Shown piece after piece: positions 25,548 through 35,275 of a DNA stretch of 49,590 nt (the first letter of the stretch is position 1; each line of letters starts with the position of its first letter). The notes beneath the pieces are model-generated. The model was not told where the DNA came from. It searched no databases and saw nothing but the letters and a program-made list of their open reading frames with translations. Source of the DNA: CAYZED01 sp964477445 (lineage in GTDB: Bacteria; Bacillota; Clostridia; Lutisporales; Lutisporaceae); the NCBI GenBank assembly GCA_964477445.1, contig CAYZED010000021.1, forward strand, positions 1 to 49,590. The letters are read 5' to 3'. Both the position numbers and the translations under genes were made by a program.

Positions 25548-27146
25548 TTATTTAATCAACTTCAGTGTTTTTATTCCAAAATAACTGGCAATACAAATCA
25601 ATAGTCCTGATACCGCTCCATAAATAAGCTGAACTAGATATCCTTCATTTGAAACTTTTTCCCATAATAAACTCATGATAAAGGCAATAATAAGTGAAGG
25701 AATATTTGCAATTATTATTCTAAGAAGATACTCAATCCCTTTCTTATAACTAACTACATACCGACTGAATAGAACCAAACATATTGGCATACTCATTAAG
25801 ACAGATCCAATGGCAGCTCCAATTCCAATTCCTAATATTCCGTAAATAGATACGAATAGGTTATCCAGCAGCATATTTATTATTGCTGCAAGTAGTAAAA
25901 TCGTTAGCGGTAAAATCCTTTTCCCAGTGGCCACTAATACTCTAATATTTAACACTACAATTCCTTGGCCTATTATAGCTATACCATAGCCTAGAAGAAC
26001 ACGCGCAGTTAATTCGACCGAATTAGTGTCAAACGTGTTATGTTTGAACAAAATCATTATAATCGGCACTCTCAATAAAACCATTCCAATAGCAATCGGT
26101 ATAGTTATTAAAACAATATTTTTTAGTGCTATTGTGTAAATAACCCCTATCTCTTTTACTTTGTTATGGCTTACTGCCTTTGATATTTCGGGCAAAGCCA
26201 CCAGCGCAATTGAAACGCTGAAAACTAGAATTGGAAACTGCGTTAATCTGTAAGCATAATTAATTGCTGATACACTACCATTTCCAATAATAGAACCTAG
26301 ATATCTTTCATAATACATTACAGACTGTATAACAATCAACATCAAAAAATATGGCCAAAACCCACTCCAGAATTTAAGTAGATTTTCCCTTCTCTCCTGA
26401 CTTGACATCGAAATTTTCCCCAGAGCTTTAGTTTCATAAATTTCCACATGATTGTTTATCTCTTTAGCTTGATTTGTTTTCAAAATGCCGAATACTAGAA
26501 ACAAAATACCCAAAATTATTGATAACGTGACTGCCACTGCTATTAAATAAACACCTGAGTCACTCTTAGTTCCCGAGAAACTTAACATTATTATTGCGAG
26601 CAATAATATCATATTCATAATTACAGTAACAAAAGTTGAATAGCCAAATTTTTTCCTCACCTGTAAAACTGAAACCCCTAGTGTAATCATCGGAAAAAGA
26701 ACTATTGTTGGAGCCATTATGTTCAGCAAATTAACACATGCCTCTAATCCACTTTTCCCAAAGCCTGCTCCGATAAGCATAATAATATTTCGAGAAAATA
26801 ACAAAGTAAAACTGAGGACTAAAACAGAACCTATTATTGAAAATATAGCAATATCAGTTAAGGACTGTCTAAAACTAGCTTCTCCCTTTTTAATGTAAAT
26901 CTCAGCTAAAATTGGCACTGCAGCTACTCCACAAGTTATTGCAAAAAGATTATTGCCTAACATATCAGGAATGAAAAATGCAATAAAAAAATTATCCGCT
27001 ATACTTGTAGTTCCCAAATATGATGCCATAGCAATATCTTTTGACATCGCTACTACTACATTAAGTAAGTTAATCGCAATTACTAAAACTACCGAGGATC
27101 CGATAAATCCTTTGTTTTTTAAAATTGTTTTAAAATTATTGTTCAT
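25548..27146 (-). CDS. MurJ/Wzx-like lipid-linked sugar flippase
   Basis: About 532 residues with 14 predicted membrane helices, in the MVF (MurJ/MviN, Wzx) branch of the MOP superfamily. Family-like segments are MASYLGTTSIADNFFIAFFIPD near the N-terminus and INYAYRLTQFPILVFSVSIALVALPEISKA in the middle. It could flip lipid-linked precursors of the polymer. Its neighbours make a dedicated flippase more likely than cell-wall MurJ. The start at 27146 (AGGA upstream) is preferred to 27161. It follows the second GT-C gene closely. Confidence 0.85.
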   Translation of the reverse strand: MNNNFKTILKNKGFIGSSVVLVIAINLLNVVVAMSKDIAMASYLGTTSIADNFFIAFFIPDMLGNNLFAITCGVAAVPILAEIYIKKGEASFRQSLTDIAIFSIIGSVLVLSFTLLFSRNIIMLIGAGFGKSGLEACVNLLNIMAPTIVLFPMITLGVSVLQVRKKFGYSTFVTVIMNMILLLAIIMLSFSGTKSDSGVYLIAVAVTLSIILGILFLVFGILKTNQAKEINNHVEIYETKALGKISMSSQERRENLLKFWSGFWPYFLMLIVIQSVMYYERYLGSIIGNGSVSAINYAYRLTQFPILVFSVSIALVALPEISKAVSHNKVKEIGVIYTIALKNIVLITIPIAIGMVLLRVPIIMILFKHNTFDTNSVELTARVLLGYGIAIIGQGIVVLNIRVLVATGKRILPLTILLLAAIINMLLDNLFVSIYGILGIGIGAAIGSVLMSMPICLVLFSRYVVSYKKGIEYLLRIIIANIPSLIIAFIMSLLWEKVSNEGYLVQLIYGAVSGLLICIASYFGIKTLKLIK

Positions 27147-27170
27147 ACTTGTCCTATTCATTAAACTGAC

Positions 27171-29276
27171 TTATTTGATAACTTGAAAATATTCTGTTGG
27201 TAGTGCAGTCTTAAGATTTAATTCTTCATTTTCATCTTGTTTTATCCAATAGATCATAAAAACGTCGTCTTCATAAAACACACTGACATTGTTCGGGTGC
27301 ATTTTCCTAAATTCCTCGACCCAGTAGTATGCTTTTGATTCTATCGTGATTCTAGTTAAAGGATTGTAATAGTATTGAATTAACTCTCCTGTAAGTGAAG
27401 GTATAGATAATTTTGCGTCTGTTGGATTTATGTTTTTCTCATTATATAACGGTTTTTTTTCTATAAAAATAAAAATATTAGGGGTCGGTATGTTTATCTT
27501 ACTTATAGTATTGTCAGTTTGTTTTTTCACGAATTCCCATAATTGATAATGAAACCCGTTACCAAACACCTCTTGGTATTGTTCCTGAGGAGCAATTAGC
27601 GTCATGCTACCTCTTGGTACCAATTTTACTAGCGTTAAATATCCACGCACAGCTTGATCATATTCATATCTGACTCCGACAGGTATCTTATATCCATACG
27701 CAAACAATAAAAATATTAAAACTAGTAAAGATGCGGCGGACAAAATATGTTTCTTAAATGAACGTATTTTTTTTATTCTTTCAATAATATCATCAAGAAT
27801 TGGATACCATAAAGTCAATGAAATCGCTGAAAAAACCGATAAAAACGCACCCGTTCTGGCTGGCACCATTAATGATGGCATACCAAATAAGTGTGATATA
27901 TAAAAGTAATACATAATCACTGACAATGAAAACAAAAAATAAACCGGCGAAATACTTTTTGTTTCAATATTATTTGTTTTTTTGTTTTTCATCTTTTTAA
28001 TAATGAAATATGCACTGACAAATAAAGAAAATAGCAATGCCAAAATCAATGCTCTATCTGGGTAAAGAATTTGAAACAACGTGCTATTTTTAGGATTGGT
28101 AATCGGAGCCGTACTACTTACTACATAATTCAGTGATCCATGAAATTTCATCCCAAGAAGGTATGCAATTCCCATCGGTGAAAATCCAGCGATAGTGCCT
28201 ATAATCCCATAGAAAACAGCTATCCCAATCTTTTTAATTTCTAAGAAAACTTTTAGCCTTAACAGAACTAAAACTGCCGCTGCTATTAAAATATATACAC
28301 CTGCATATGTGTGTATTAGAAAAGATACTGCAAGACCCGTTGCAGCAAGTATAATATCATATAACTTTCCATCTTCAAAATATTTCTTCAAGTAGTATAT
28401 TGCTGGTAGCATGAATACCATGGATAATTCCTGTGGTAACATAGATATCTGTCTCCAAGGGTCAGAAGGCAATATTGATACAAAAATATATATCATGCAG
28501 GCTAACCATGGCATGTATCTATATTTCGAAAAACACTTCTTAGCAAAGAAATATATAGAAAAAATTATCATAAAACTTGTAACGAGTCCCATGTATCTTA
28601 ATAAGTAATATGGATCAATATTAAATAATTTACTCATGTATGAAAGAATAGCTTGCATTCCATACGGATAAATCCCATCAGCATATATTTGGTTACTGCC
28701 AAGATATTTTGTCCATACAAGGTGAACATATGCATCAGACGATGCCAAATATAGGTGAGTCAAGGGGTGCGTTGCTCTAGTAATTAACATTGAAATAACT
28801 AATACTGAGTTTAGCAGTACCATTAAAGGTGATTTCTTTATATAAAGAATAATTTTGTTAAGCGTGATTGAGATTTTCTCTCCAATTGATGAAAGGATAA
28901 ACCTAGCATTTCCTAATATCCCTATTTGATTTTCTGATAAGTCTAGAAAGAACACCACTAATTTATCAGAAACAGACACTCTCTTAGTTTTCGAGAATCT
29001 TGAGTTCCAAGTCTGAACTAAAAACATAACAAATATTGTAACTGCGAAAACTGATAAAGACTCCATTAGTTTCAAGCCCGAAAGCAGATGAATTACTAGA
29101 ATCACCATAAAAAAACTCTTTGTGATAACCGGAAAGAATTTATCAAAAATTGTGACTTCATCCTCACTTGTTCTAATGACAGTCATCGGTAAAATATAAA
29201 AAGCTAGTAGAAACAATGCGGCAATCTTTAAGAACTCAAAAAAAGCAACGCCAATATTCAGTATATCTGTATACAT
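27171..29276 (-). CDS. GT-C-like polytopic glycosyltransferase, copy 2
   Basis: A 701-residue membrane protein with about 12-14 helices and a C-terminal extracytoplasmic domain (about 560-701). The first large loop carries SSDAYVHLVWTKYLGSNQ with a conserved Asp, followed by YADGIYPYGMQAILSYMSKL, the pattern shared with its paralogue. This is the layout of GT-C transferases, which use polyprenyl-phosphate sugars on the outer face. It has a strong GGAGG site before the ATG, directly next to the minisatellite. The exact linkage made is unknown. Confidence 0.72.
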   Translation of the reverse strand: MYTDILNIGVAFFEFLKIAALFLLAFYILPMTVIRTSEDEVTIFDKFFPVITKSFFMVILVIHLLSGLKLMESLSVFAVTIFVMFLVQTWNSRFSKTKRVSVSDKLVVFFLDLSENQIGILGNARFILSSIGEKISITLNKIILYIKKSPLMVLLNSVLVISMLITRATHPLTHLYLASSDAYVHLVWTKYLGSNQIYADGIYPYGMQAILSYMSKLFNIDPYYLLRYMGLVTSFMIIFSIYFFAKKCFSKYRYMPWLACMIYIFVSILPSDPWRQISMLPQELSMVFMLPAIYYLKKYFEDGKLYDIILAATGLAVSFLIHTYAGVYILIAAAVLVLLRLKVFLEIKKIGIAVFYGIIGTIAGFSPMGIAYLLGMKFHGSLNYVVSSTAPITNPKNSTLFQILYPDRALILALLFSLFVSAYFIIKKMKNKKTNNIETKSISPVYFLFSLSVIMYYFYISHLFGMPSLMVPARTGAFLSVFSAISLTLWYPILDDIIERIKKIRSFKKHILSAASLLVLIFLLFAYGYKIPVGVRYEYDQAVRGYLTLVKLVPRGSMTLIAPQEQYQEVFGNGFHYQLWEFVKKQTDNTISKINIPTPNIFIFIEKKPLYNEKNINPTDAKLSIPSLTGELIQYYYNPLTRITIESKAYYWVEEFRKMHPNNVSVFYEDDVFMIYWIKQDENEELNLKTALPTEYFQVIK

Positions 29277-29536
29277 TTATTCACCTCCATGATTTTCATC
29301 ATTTTCATCATTTTCATCATTTTCATCATTTTCATCATTTTCATCANNNNNNNNNNNNNNNNNNNNNNNNNNNNNNNNNNNNNNNNNNNNNNNNNNNNNN
29401 NNNNNNNNNNNNNNNNNNNNNNNNNNNNNNNNNNNNNNNNNNNNNNCATTTTCATCATTTTCATCATTTTCATCATTTTCATCATTTTCATCATTTTCAT
29501 CATTTTCATCGTTTTCATCGTTTTTATCATTTCCAT
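29258..29536 (-). repeat. 9-bp minisatellite between paralogous GT-C genes, open in one frame
   Basis: On the plus strand the unit ATTTTCATC is repeated. Six exact copies (29292-29345) stand left of a 100-N gap (29347-29446), and seven exact plus two variant copies (29448-29528) stand right of it. The true copy number is unknown. On the minus strand the tract gives an unbroken Met-Lys-Met reading frame that starts in the last codons of the upstream GT-C gene (ATGA overlap with its stop) and ends 19 bases inside the downstream GT-C gene. Because 9 is a multiple of 3, copy-number change would keep this frame. It could couple translation or vary the distance between genes; no protein product is shown. 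Confidence 0.85.
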
Positions 29537-31485
29537 ATTTGATTGAATTTTTCTTCTTGTGAATAAGTCGTGTGAATCCAGTATATTGCTATATCCTTAT
29601 CTTCATAATAAATCTTTAAATTACCAGTATTTTTCTCATAGTCGTCAAGCCATTTCTTTAACAAAGGCTTCTCTGCCTCTCTTCTATCATAAATAACTTT
29701 CATGGCTTCATAATATACAGAATTTACAAAAACATTCTTCTCATAAAATATAAACACATCTGGTGTCAGTAACGGGGTTGCTCCACTACTATTAATATAC
29801 TTAAGCCGCTTACTACTTGTACTAAAATCTTTAATGAAATCACCCACAAACATATGAAATCCAGACCCCAAAACAACTGAATATCCTTCTTCTTGTGAAA
29901 TAATCATCCATTCTCCAGCCTTAAAATTGCTTTTGATACTAAGATATCCCTCAATGGATTGCTCTCTTTCAAGTTTTAGTGGATGAAAGGCGACTGGTTT
30001 CGTATAATATATTGTTCCAAAAAAACCAAGCAAGACAAGAAATATGCCAAAAATACTTAATTTATCGATTTTTTCAAATGGTTTTATTACCAACGCATGT
30101 ATCATTCCTGCCCCCACTCCAAGAAATAATATGGCAAGATCTGCTTTCCTTGAATTTATAACTATGCTTTGTGTTAGAACTGGAAGAAAATAATAAAAGA
30201 ATCCAACGCTAAGAAATACAAACAGAAGAGTCGCCATTCTTTTTCTAAATTGCTTACTTACCCAAGGGAAAATCATTAGTAGAAAAATTGCTACTAGTCC
30301 TGCTAGAAAGATATATTCACCAAGTTCGAGCTTTTTATATACTATATTCGTTGCTAATGCTTCTAAATAATTAAGTGATGAGCTATGCATCGTCTTTCCC
30401 ATTAGGTATCCTATTCCTAATGGCAAGACAGATAGAATACTCGCTCCGATTCCTACGAGAAAAACAAAGGGAGTTTTTTTCAAAGCTGCCTTAATATCGA
30501 ATAAAAATCTAGAAAATATTACAACAAAGGCAATCATAACTGTAAAAACAAAAACCAAAGTGTGGCAATAGCCAATTATAACCAACCCGCAAAAGGCTGC
30601 AAATAGATGTTTCTTTCCTTCTTCTTCGTAGTGTTTCATTAAAAACCAAATAGTAGGCAAAACAAAAACAATTGCAAATTCTTGAGAGTTAGTTGCTGCT
30701 TGTCTTATTAATTCTGAGTTAAAGAAAAGGCCTGAACAACCATATATTGCTGCAGCAAAATATCCTGATGATTTTGATCCACTGACCTTATACACGAAAA
30801 ACCAAATCCCAGCAATTGTTAACATTGCATTTAACGGTCCTGTATATTTTAGAATAAAGAGGGGGTCAACAGCTGAAAATTTTGATAGCAAAGAAAGGAA
30901 AACATGAAAACCTTGTGGATATATTCCATCATGGAAAATAATTCTTGCGCTAATATATTTCATCCAAGCTAAAGTTACATATGAATCCGACATTGGTGGA
31001 GTCAAAGACGTAAATGCATCATAAAATCTTAAATACGCTGAATATCCGAACACTGGGATCGCAAGTATTAACCATCTGAATCGATAGTAGAAAACATTTT
31101 TCAGTGTGGTCTTTATTATAATAATAAGTTTTTTTCTTGGTTCTGGCTTAAAAATTCCATCAAAAAAGTCGTAAATTATTATCTGAAATCTACGCAATAA
31201 TTCTCCTGCCGAAACAAAACCCGGACTATAGGAGACTTTTATGTAAGCAAAAACAATAACCAAAATGAATACAGATAACAATTCATATAGTTCAGTAAAC
31301 ACTAAAACGAAACTCAATGTTGTCAAGAAAAGCACCATCTCAAACAGTCCTAAAAAAAATGTGTCTGACGTTGACTCGCCTTTCTGAGAGAACATAAACC
31401 TTGGAGCATAAATAAAAAGCATGATAAATGCAATCGAATATCTGCTTATATTAATAAAATGCAATAAAATTTGGTTAATATACAA
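29527..31485 (-). CDS. GT-C-like polytopic glycosyltransferase, copy 1
   Basis: A 652-residue membrane protein paralogous to the next gene. Shared marks are PMSDSYVTLAWMKYISARI with the conserved Asp of the first extracytoplasmic loop, FHDGIYPQGFHVFLSLLSKF, and a helix rich in aromatic residues near GYCHTLVFVFTV. The C-terminal soluble domain ends with VFYEKN-like and WIHTTY segments. The start is TTG at 31485 with AGGAGG five bases upstream. It follows the PelG-like gene by 16 bases. Its stop codon lies in the edge of the minisatellite, whose units may have arisen from the end of this gene. Confidence 0.72.
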   Translation of the reverse strand: MYINQILLHFINISRYSIAFIMLFIYAPRFMFSQKGESTSDTFFLGLFEMVLFLTTLSFVLVFTELYELLSVFILVIVFAYIKVSYSPGFVSAGELLRRFQIIIYDFFDGIFKPEPRKKLIIIIKTTLKNVFYYRFRWLILAIPVFGYSAYLRFYDAFTSLTPPMSDSYVTLAWMKYISARIIFHDGIYPQGFHVFLSLLSKFSAVDPLFILKYTGPLNAMLTIAGIWFFVYKVSGSKSSGYFAAAIYGCSGLFFNSELIRQAATNSQEFAIVFVLPTIWFLMKHYEEEGKKHLFAAFCGLVIIGYCHTLVFVFTVMIAFVVIFSRFLFDIKAALKKTPFVFLVGIGASILSVLPLGIGYLMGKTMHSSSLNYLEALATNIVYKKLELGEYIFLAGLVAIFLLMIFPWVSKQFRKRMATLLFVFLSVGFFYYFLPVLTQSIVINSRKADLAILFLGVGAGMIHALVIKPFEKIDKLSIFGIFLVLLGFFGTIYYTKPVAFHPLKLEREQSIEGYLSIKSNFKAGEWMIISQEEGYSVVLGSGFHMFVGDFIKDFSTSSKRLKYINSSGATPLLTPDVFIFYEKNVFVNSVYYEAMKVIYDRREAEKPLLKKWLDDYEKNTGNLKIYYEDKDIAIYWIHTTYSQEEKFNQIWK

Positions 31486-31501
31486 GCTTTCCTCCTATTT
31501 T

Positions 31502-33073
31502 TTATGACGCTGCATATATATAATAATCTAATTCCTCTATTGTTTTTATTACATAACGTGTGGATAAAAACATGAATACTATTGACCCCGCTAACAGACC
31601 AAAAATCGCATAATAATATCCGAACCAACGGCTACATAGAAAACCAACAATGGCATTTACTAAAAAAGCTAATATCGTGGCTTTATTAACTGGATCAGGG
31701 TTAGAGAGTGAAAACATCGTAACTGCATTTAGCAAAGCTGCAGCAATAATCGCATATGATACCAATGACCAAATAAAAACAAACCATGTTATTTCAGATG
31801 TTATCATCTTTTCAAGCCCCCAGGATTCCATATTATCATTAAATATCTTAACTAAGAAGTATATTAAAAGGGCGCTAATAACTGAAACGCCAACCGCAAG
31901 CCTTAGGTTTCTTTTATACATTCTTAAATATATGCTATTAAAATACTTTGAGCTAGATCCCAAAATATTTTTTAGATTATATTCAAGATGCATAACAAAT
32001 CTGTTAATTATAACTTCGTTAATACCCATGGGAATCATAAGTGAAAGCAATCCAAAATCAAGTCCTAATTCATAAGCGCCTCTAAACCAAATTGCGTATG
32101 GCATATAAATATCGTTCGTGGACCATGCTAGTACTCGATCCACATAAAGAAATGCAAAATAGCTAAATCCATAAATAAAATAAGGCATTACGGAGTATAA
32201 TGTAATGGATATTCTTGGAAGTTTGGCTGCAATACCTTTTTCCATTTTCATTTCGACCTTTTTAAAATAAAAAGCAACAAAAATAATTCCTACAATACTA
32301 ACAATCAGCAGTGCAATAACTTGTGCCACAATAATATCAAGTTTAATAATATAGAAAAGAAAATATACTATCGCAATACCCATTGATAATATCCCAGTGA
32401 ATACTATCTCCTTCTGGAGAATATACATTACTGTAACTGCAAGCCAAATCGCGCATAAAAGAACATAGTAGAATATTGTAACTCCCATCATATACAATGG
32501 GAAGAAACCAAAAAAAGTATTTAGCAAAAAAAACAAAACAACAATAATAAATGCGCATATATATCCTAGCCTAATAAAATAAAAGGTCATTTTTCTCGCC
32601 ATATTATAATAAAATTGACTTATATAAAAATATCCGCGCCTTGCGATAGCTTGAGTAAAACCTCCTACGGTTAAAAAACTTAGAATAGTTGCAATTGCTA
32701 TACAAGTAGCTAATTCAGTCGATAGATTCTTATACGACCATAGAGAAAGCTTCAATGTTAACATTGAAATTACTGAAATCGCCATAGGTAAAGCAAAAAT
32801 TACACCTCTGATAAAGCTTTTTGTTACTACTAAAATGTTTTCAAATATACCAATTTTTTTCTGTGGTGATATTTCTGATATTATTGTTCTTCTCATTATG
32901 GCATCGTAAAGATTCATACCTAACTCAAAAAGATTTTCTACCCCAAATTTAGCTGAAGCTCTATCATCATTCCAACCGAAGGATTCTAATAGCGCTACAA
33001 CCTCATAATGGTCTTCTGGACTACTGGTTTTTTTTAAGATTTGGCTAATCAAATCCTCAAAATCATTTACCAT
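31502..33073 (-). CDS. pelG: PelG-like polysaccharide transporter
   Basis: A 523-residue protein with an N-terminal cytoplasmic helical domain (about 1-75, HYEVVALLESFGWNDDRASA) and 12 membrane helices. The middle segment YFIYGFSYFAFLYVDRVLAW followed by WFRGAYELGLDFGLLSLMIP resembles PelG, the MOP-superfamily inner-membrane exporter of Pel. PelG and PelF form a core complex in known Pel systems, and the PelF-type gene is two positions upstream. The assignment is from memory of the family pattern. The ATG comes one base after the upstream stop codon, with GGAAGG before it, so translation is coupled. Confidence 0.7.
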   Translation of the reverse strand: MVNDFEDLISQILKKTSSPEDHYEVVALLESFGWNDDRASAKFGVENLFELGMNLYDAIMRRTIISEISPQKKIGIFENILVVTKSFIRGVIFALPMAISVISMLTLKLSLWSYKNLSTELATCIAIATILSFLTVGGFTQAIARRGYFYISQFYYNMARKMTFYFIRLGYICAFIIVVLFFLLNTFFGFFPLYMMGVTIFYYVLLCAIWLAVTVMYILQKEIVFTGILSMGIAIVYFLFYIIKLDIIVAQVIALLIVSIVGIIFVAFYFKKVEMKMEKGIAAKLPRISITLYSVMPYFIYGFSYFAFLYVDRVLAWSTNDIYMPYAIWFRGAYELGLDFGLLSLMIPMGINEVIINRFVMHLEYNLKNILGSSSKYFNSIYLRMYKRNLRLAVGVSVISALLIYFLVKIFNDNMESWGLEKMITSEITWFVFIWSLVSYAIIAAALLNAVTMFSLSNPDPVNKATILAFLVNAIVGFLCSRWFGYYYAIFGLLAGSIVFMFLSTRYVIKTIEELDYYIYAAS

Positions 33074-33074
33074 T

Positions 33075-35258
33075 TTAACCTTCCAATCCCGGCAGTGTCA
33101 TATACATAATAAGCTCTGCAAGTAATCCCTCTTTATTTGCTTGATCAATAATTTCAGTAGTAATTTCAGCACCTTTTCTTATTATTACTTCATCATTTGA
33201 ATCATATAAATCTTCTCCCGCCAATCTACCCACTATATATCTGTTTCTTCCTTGTGCATTGTTTTGTTTTTGAGTTGTTTGAACCGTAGAAGTGACATTA
33301 CTATTTCGGTTACTTGGCAAATTATCTTCCGCTCTACGTCTGTGGACAGTCTTTTCTTTACTTTCTTCTTTTGACGTTCCATCTAAATTCTTTGATTTTT
33401 TTTCTTCTATTGGATGCTCAACTCTTTTTCCCGTTTTTTGTTCATCTGTAGCTATTGACTTTGATTTCTTCTTATTATTAGGTTTGCATTCAAAACTTTC
33501 TTCATCATTAATTTTTTCTTCAATAAATGGAGTTAATTTAACACTTCCCCAAAAGTCAGATTCGATTTTTTCTGGCTCATCTTTTTCCTTAACAAACTCT
33601 TCATCTTCTTCAATACATATTTCATCTCTATCTGGCAAAATAAGTTCGTTCTCAGTGGAATCTATTTTCGATGTGAAACCCCAGAACTCTGAATCTTCAG
33701 CCGATTTAGCGCTATCTTTGCCTAGATTTTGAAAGACCTTTTCTACTGTTTCATTTTCATCTTCTTCGGCTTCATTTTCATGTACTTCAGCTTTATTTTC
33801 ATCAGCTTCATTTTCATGTTCTTCAGCTTTATTTTCATGTTCTTTGCTAACACTTTCAAGATCTTCAATGTCACTCTTTATTTTTTCAGTATCAATTTCT
33901 AATTCTTCAGTGTCACTTTCAAGTTCTTCAATGTCACTTTTAATCTCTTCAATATAAGTTCTTTTATTTAACAATGGTGTCTTAATACCAGTTTTTAACT
34001 CCTCTAATAGCTGCTCCCGTGCTCGTATCTCTGCTTGTCTTCTAATTTCCTCTTTTTCAAGAGCTTCTTTACGGACTCTATCTTCTAGTTTTCGTTGCCA
34101 TTTCGCATCTGCCATTTCCTGAGCTTTCGTAAGAAGTTCAGCTCGTTCTATTTCATCTTGAATTTTTTGTTCTTCTTCTCTTCTTTTAAACTCTTCTTCT
34201 GCCAATAACTCAGCTCTAACTATCAATTCTTCACTGTCAATTTCTAATTCTATTTCAACTTTTTCAGATTTTGTTTCGTTTTCTACAAGTATAATATCAT
34301 CTTCACTTTGTTTAATTGCATCTGATATTTTAACAACTTTTTCACATTCACCTCTAGCTTTTTCAAGTTCATCAGGATTAACAAGTTCAAGGTGACCTCC
34401 TACTTGTTTAAATTCAAGCATTATCTTTTCAATGCTACCTGTTTCCTTGTTTTTTATCTCCATTGGAACCGAGACAATTTTGTCCAGACCAAAATGTTCA
34501 AGTTTAGGCTCAACTATCGATTGAATATCTATAGAATTTGGCAATATCTGTTCTGTTTTATTATCATTAATAAAATCTGCTCCATTATTTGTTTTTTTAT
34601 TTATCTTCGTGAATTTTAATTTGTGCGGTTTTCCCAATTCTTTGATTTGTTTCTTTTCTGCTGAAAAATATTCAAACTCAACATTATGAGCTTCGTTGTG
34701 CTCGCTTCCATTTATGTAAGCAATAGTTAATTTCCTGGTGCTATGGGTCTCTTGAATCGCTCTCTTTATTGATTTCACAAATTCTGGCTCTTCTTTATCC
34801 TCTTCAAGGTCACTAGTAATAATAATTCTATTAGAATACCCCCTACCCTCAATAAAACTAATAATTCTTTTTATGCTTCCTTTTTGAATTTCATCGAAGA
34901 TAACCAGGCTACTATCTAATGAAATGCTTCCAAGATAATCTATTGGTGTTATAACAATAGCTTCGCTAATATATTTCGTTATAAATTCTTCACGGCCAAT
35001 TATTTCTTCTACATGATTATAGATATCTATTAAGTCAGGATAAACAAAAACGTCAGAAAAACCTTCAAGTCTTTTATTCTTAAAGGATAATTCACCAGTG
35101 TTTTTTATAATTGATACCTTTTTATAATCTCCCTTTTTAAGCTTTTCCATCGAATACGAAATGGCGACAGAAGTCTTTCCAAAACCTTTTCGTCCGAGAA
35201 TTATCATGATATCACTTATATTAAGTTCTTCTAATATCCTTGCGTCATCAAATGGCAT
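33075..35258 (-). CDS. P-loop protein with acidic linker and C-terminal DUF3391-like domain
   Basis: A 727-residue cytoplasmic protein of unknown family. The N-terminal domain (about 1-190) is a P-loop NTPase with Walker A GRKGFGKTS (22-30) and Walker B SLVIFDEIQ (D122, E123). A coiled, highly charged middle follows (about 310-500, with repeats such as IEELESDTEELEIDTE and HENEADE), then a basic stretch. The last 55 residues (VGRLAGEDLYDSNDEVIIRKG) resemble the small domain found at the N-terminus of the two HD-GYP proteins at 16486 and 17671. The start at 35258 has GGAGG 6 bases upstream. It sits between pelF and pelG-like genes and so may drive or gate the synthase-exporter complex. Confidence 0.7.
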   Translation of the reverse strand: MPFDDARILEELNISDIMIILGRKGFGKTSVAISYSMEKLKKGDYKKVSIIKNTGELSFKNKRLEGFSDVFVYPDLIDIYNHVEEIIGREEFITKYISEAIVITPIDYLGSISLDSSLVIFDEIQKGSIKRIISFIEGRGYSNRIIITSDLEEDKEEPEFVKSIKRAIQETHSTRKLTIAYINGSEHNEAHNVEFEYFSAEKKQIKELGKPHKLKFTKINKKTNNGADFINDNKTEQILPNSIDIQSIVEPKLEHFGLDKIVSVPMEIKNKETGSIEKIMLEFKQVGGHLELVNPDELEKARGECEKVVKISDAIKQSEDDIILVENETKSEKVEIELEIDSEELIVRAELLAEEEFKRREEEQKIQDEIERAELLTKAQEMADAKWQRKLEDRVRKEALEKEEIRRQAEIRAREQLLEELKTGIKTPLLNKRTYIEEIKSDIEELESDTEELEIDTEKIKSDIEDLESVSKEHENKAEEHENEADENKAEVHENEAEEDENETVEKVFQNLGKDSAKSAEDSEFWGFTSKIDSTENELILPDRDEICIEEDEEFVKEKDEPEKIESDFWGSVKLTPFIEEKINDEESFECKPNNKKKSKSIATDEQKTGKRVEHPIEEKKSKNLDGTSKEESKEKTVHRRRAEDNLPSNRNSNVTSTVQTTQKQNNAQGRNRYIVGRLAGEDLYDSNDEVIIRKGAEITTEIIDQANKEGLLAELIMYMTLPGLEG

Positions 35259-35275
35259 TCGCAACCTCCAATATT

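Noticed and set aside
29283..29530. CRISPR array or protein-coding His/Phe-rich plus-strand genes in the repeat tract
   Set aside because: The units are 9 bp with no spacers, and the plus-strand frames are only the repeat translated; they have no start signals or conserved content.
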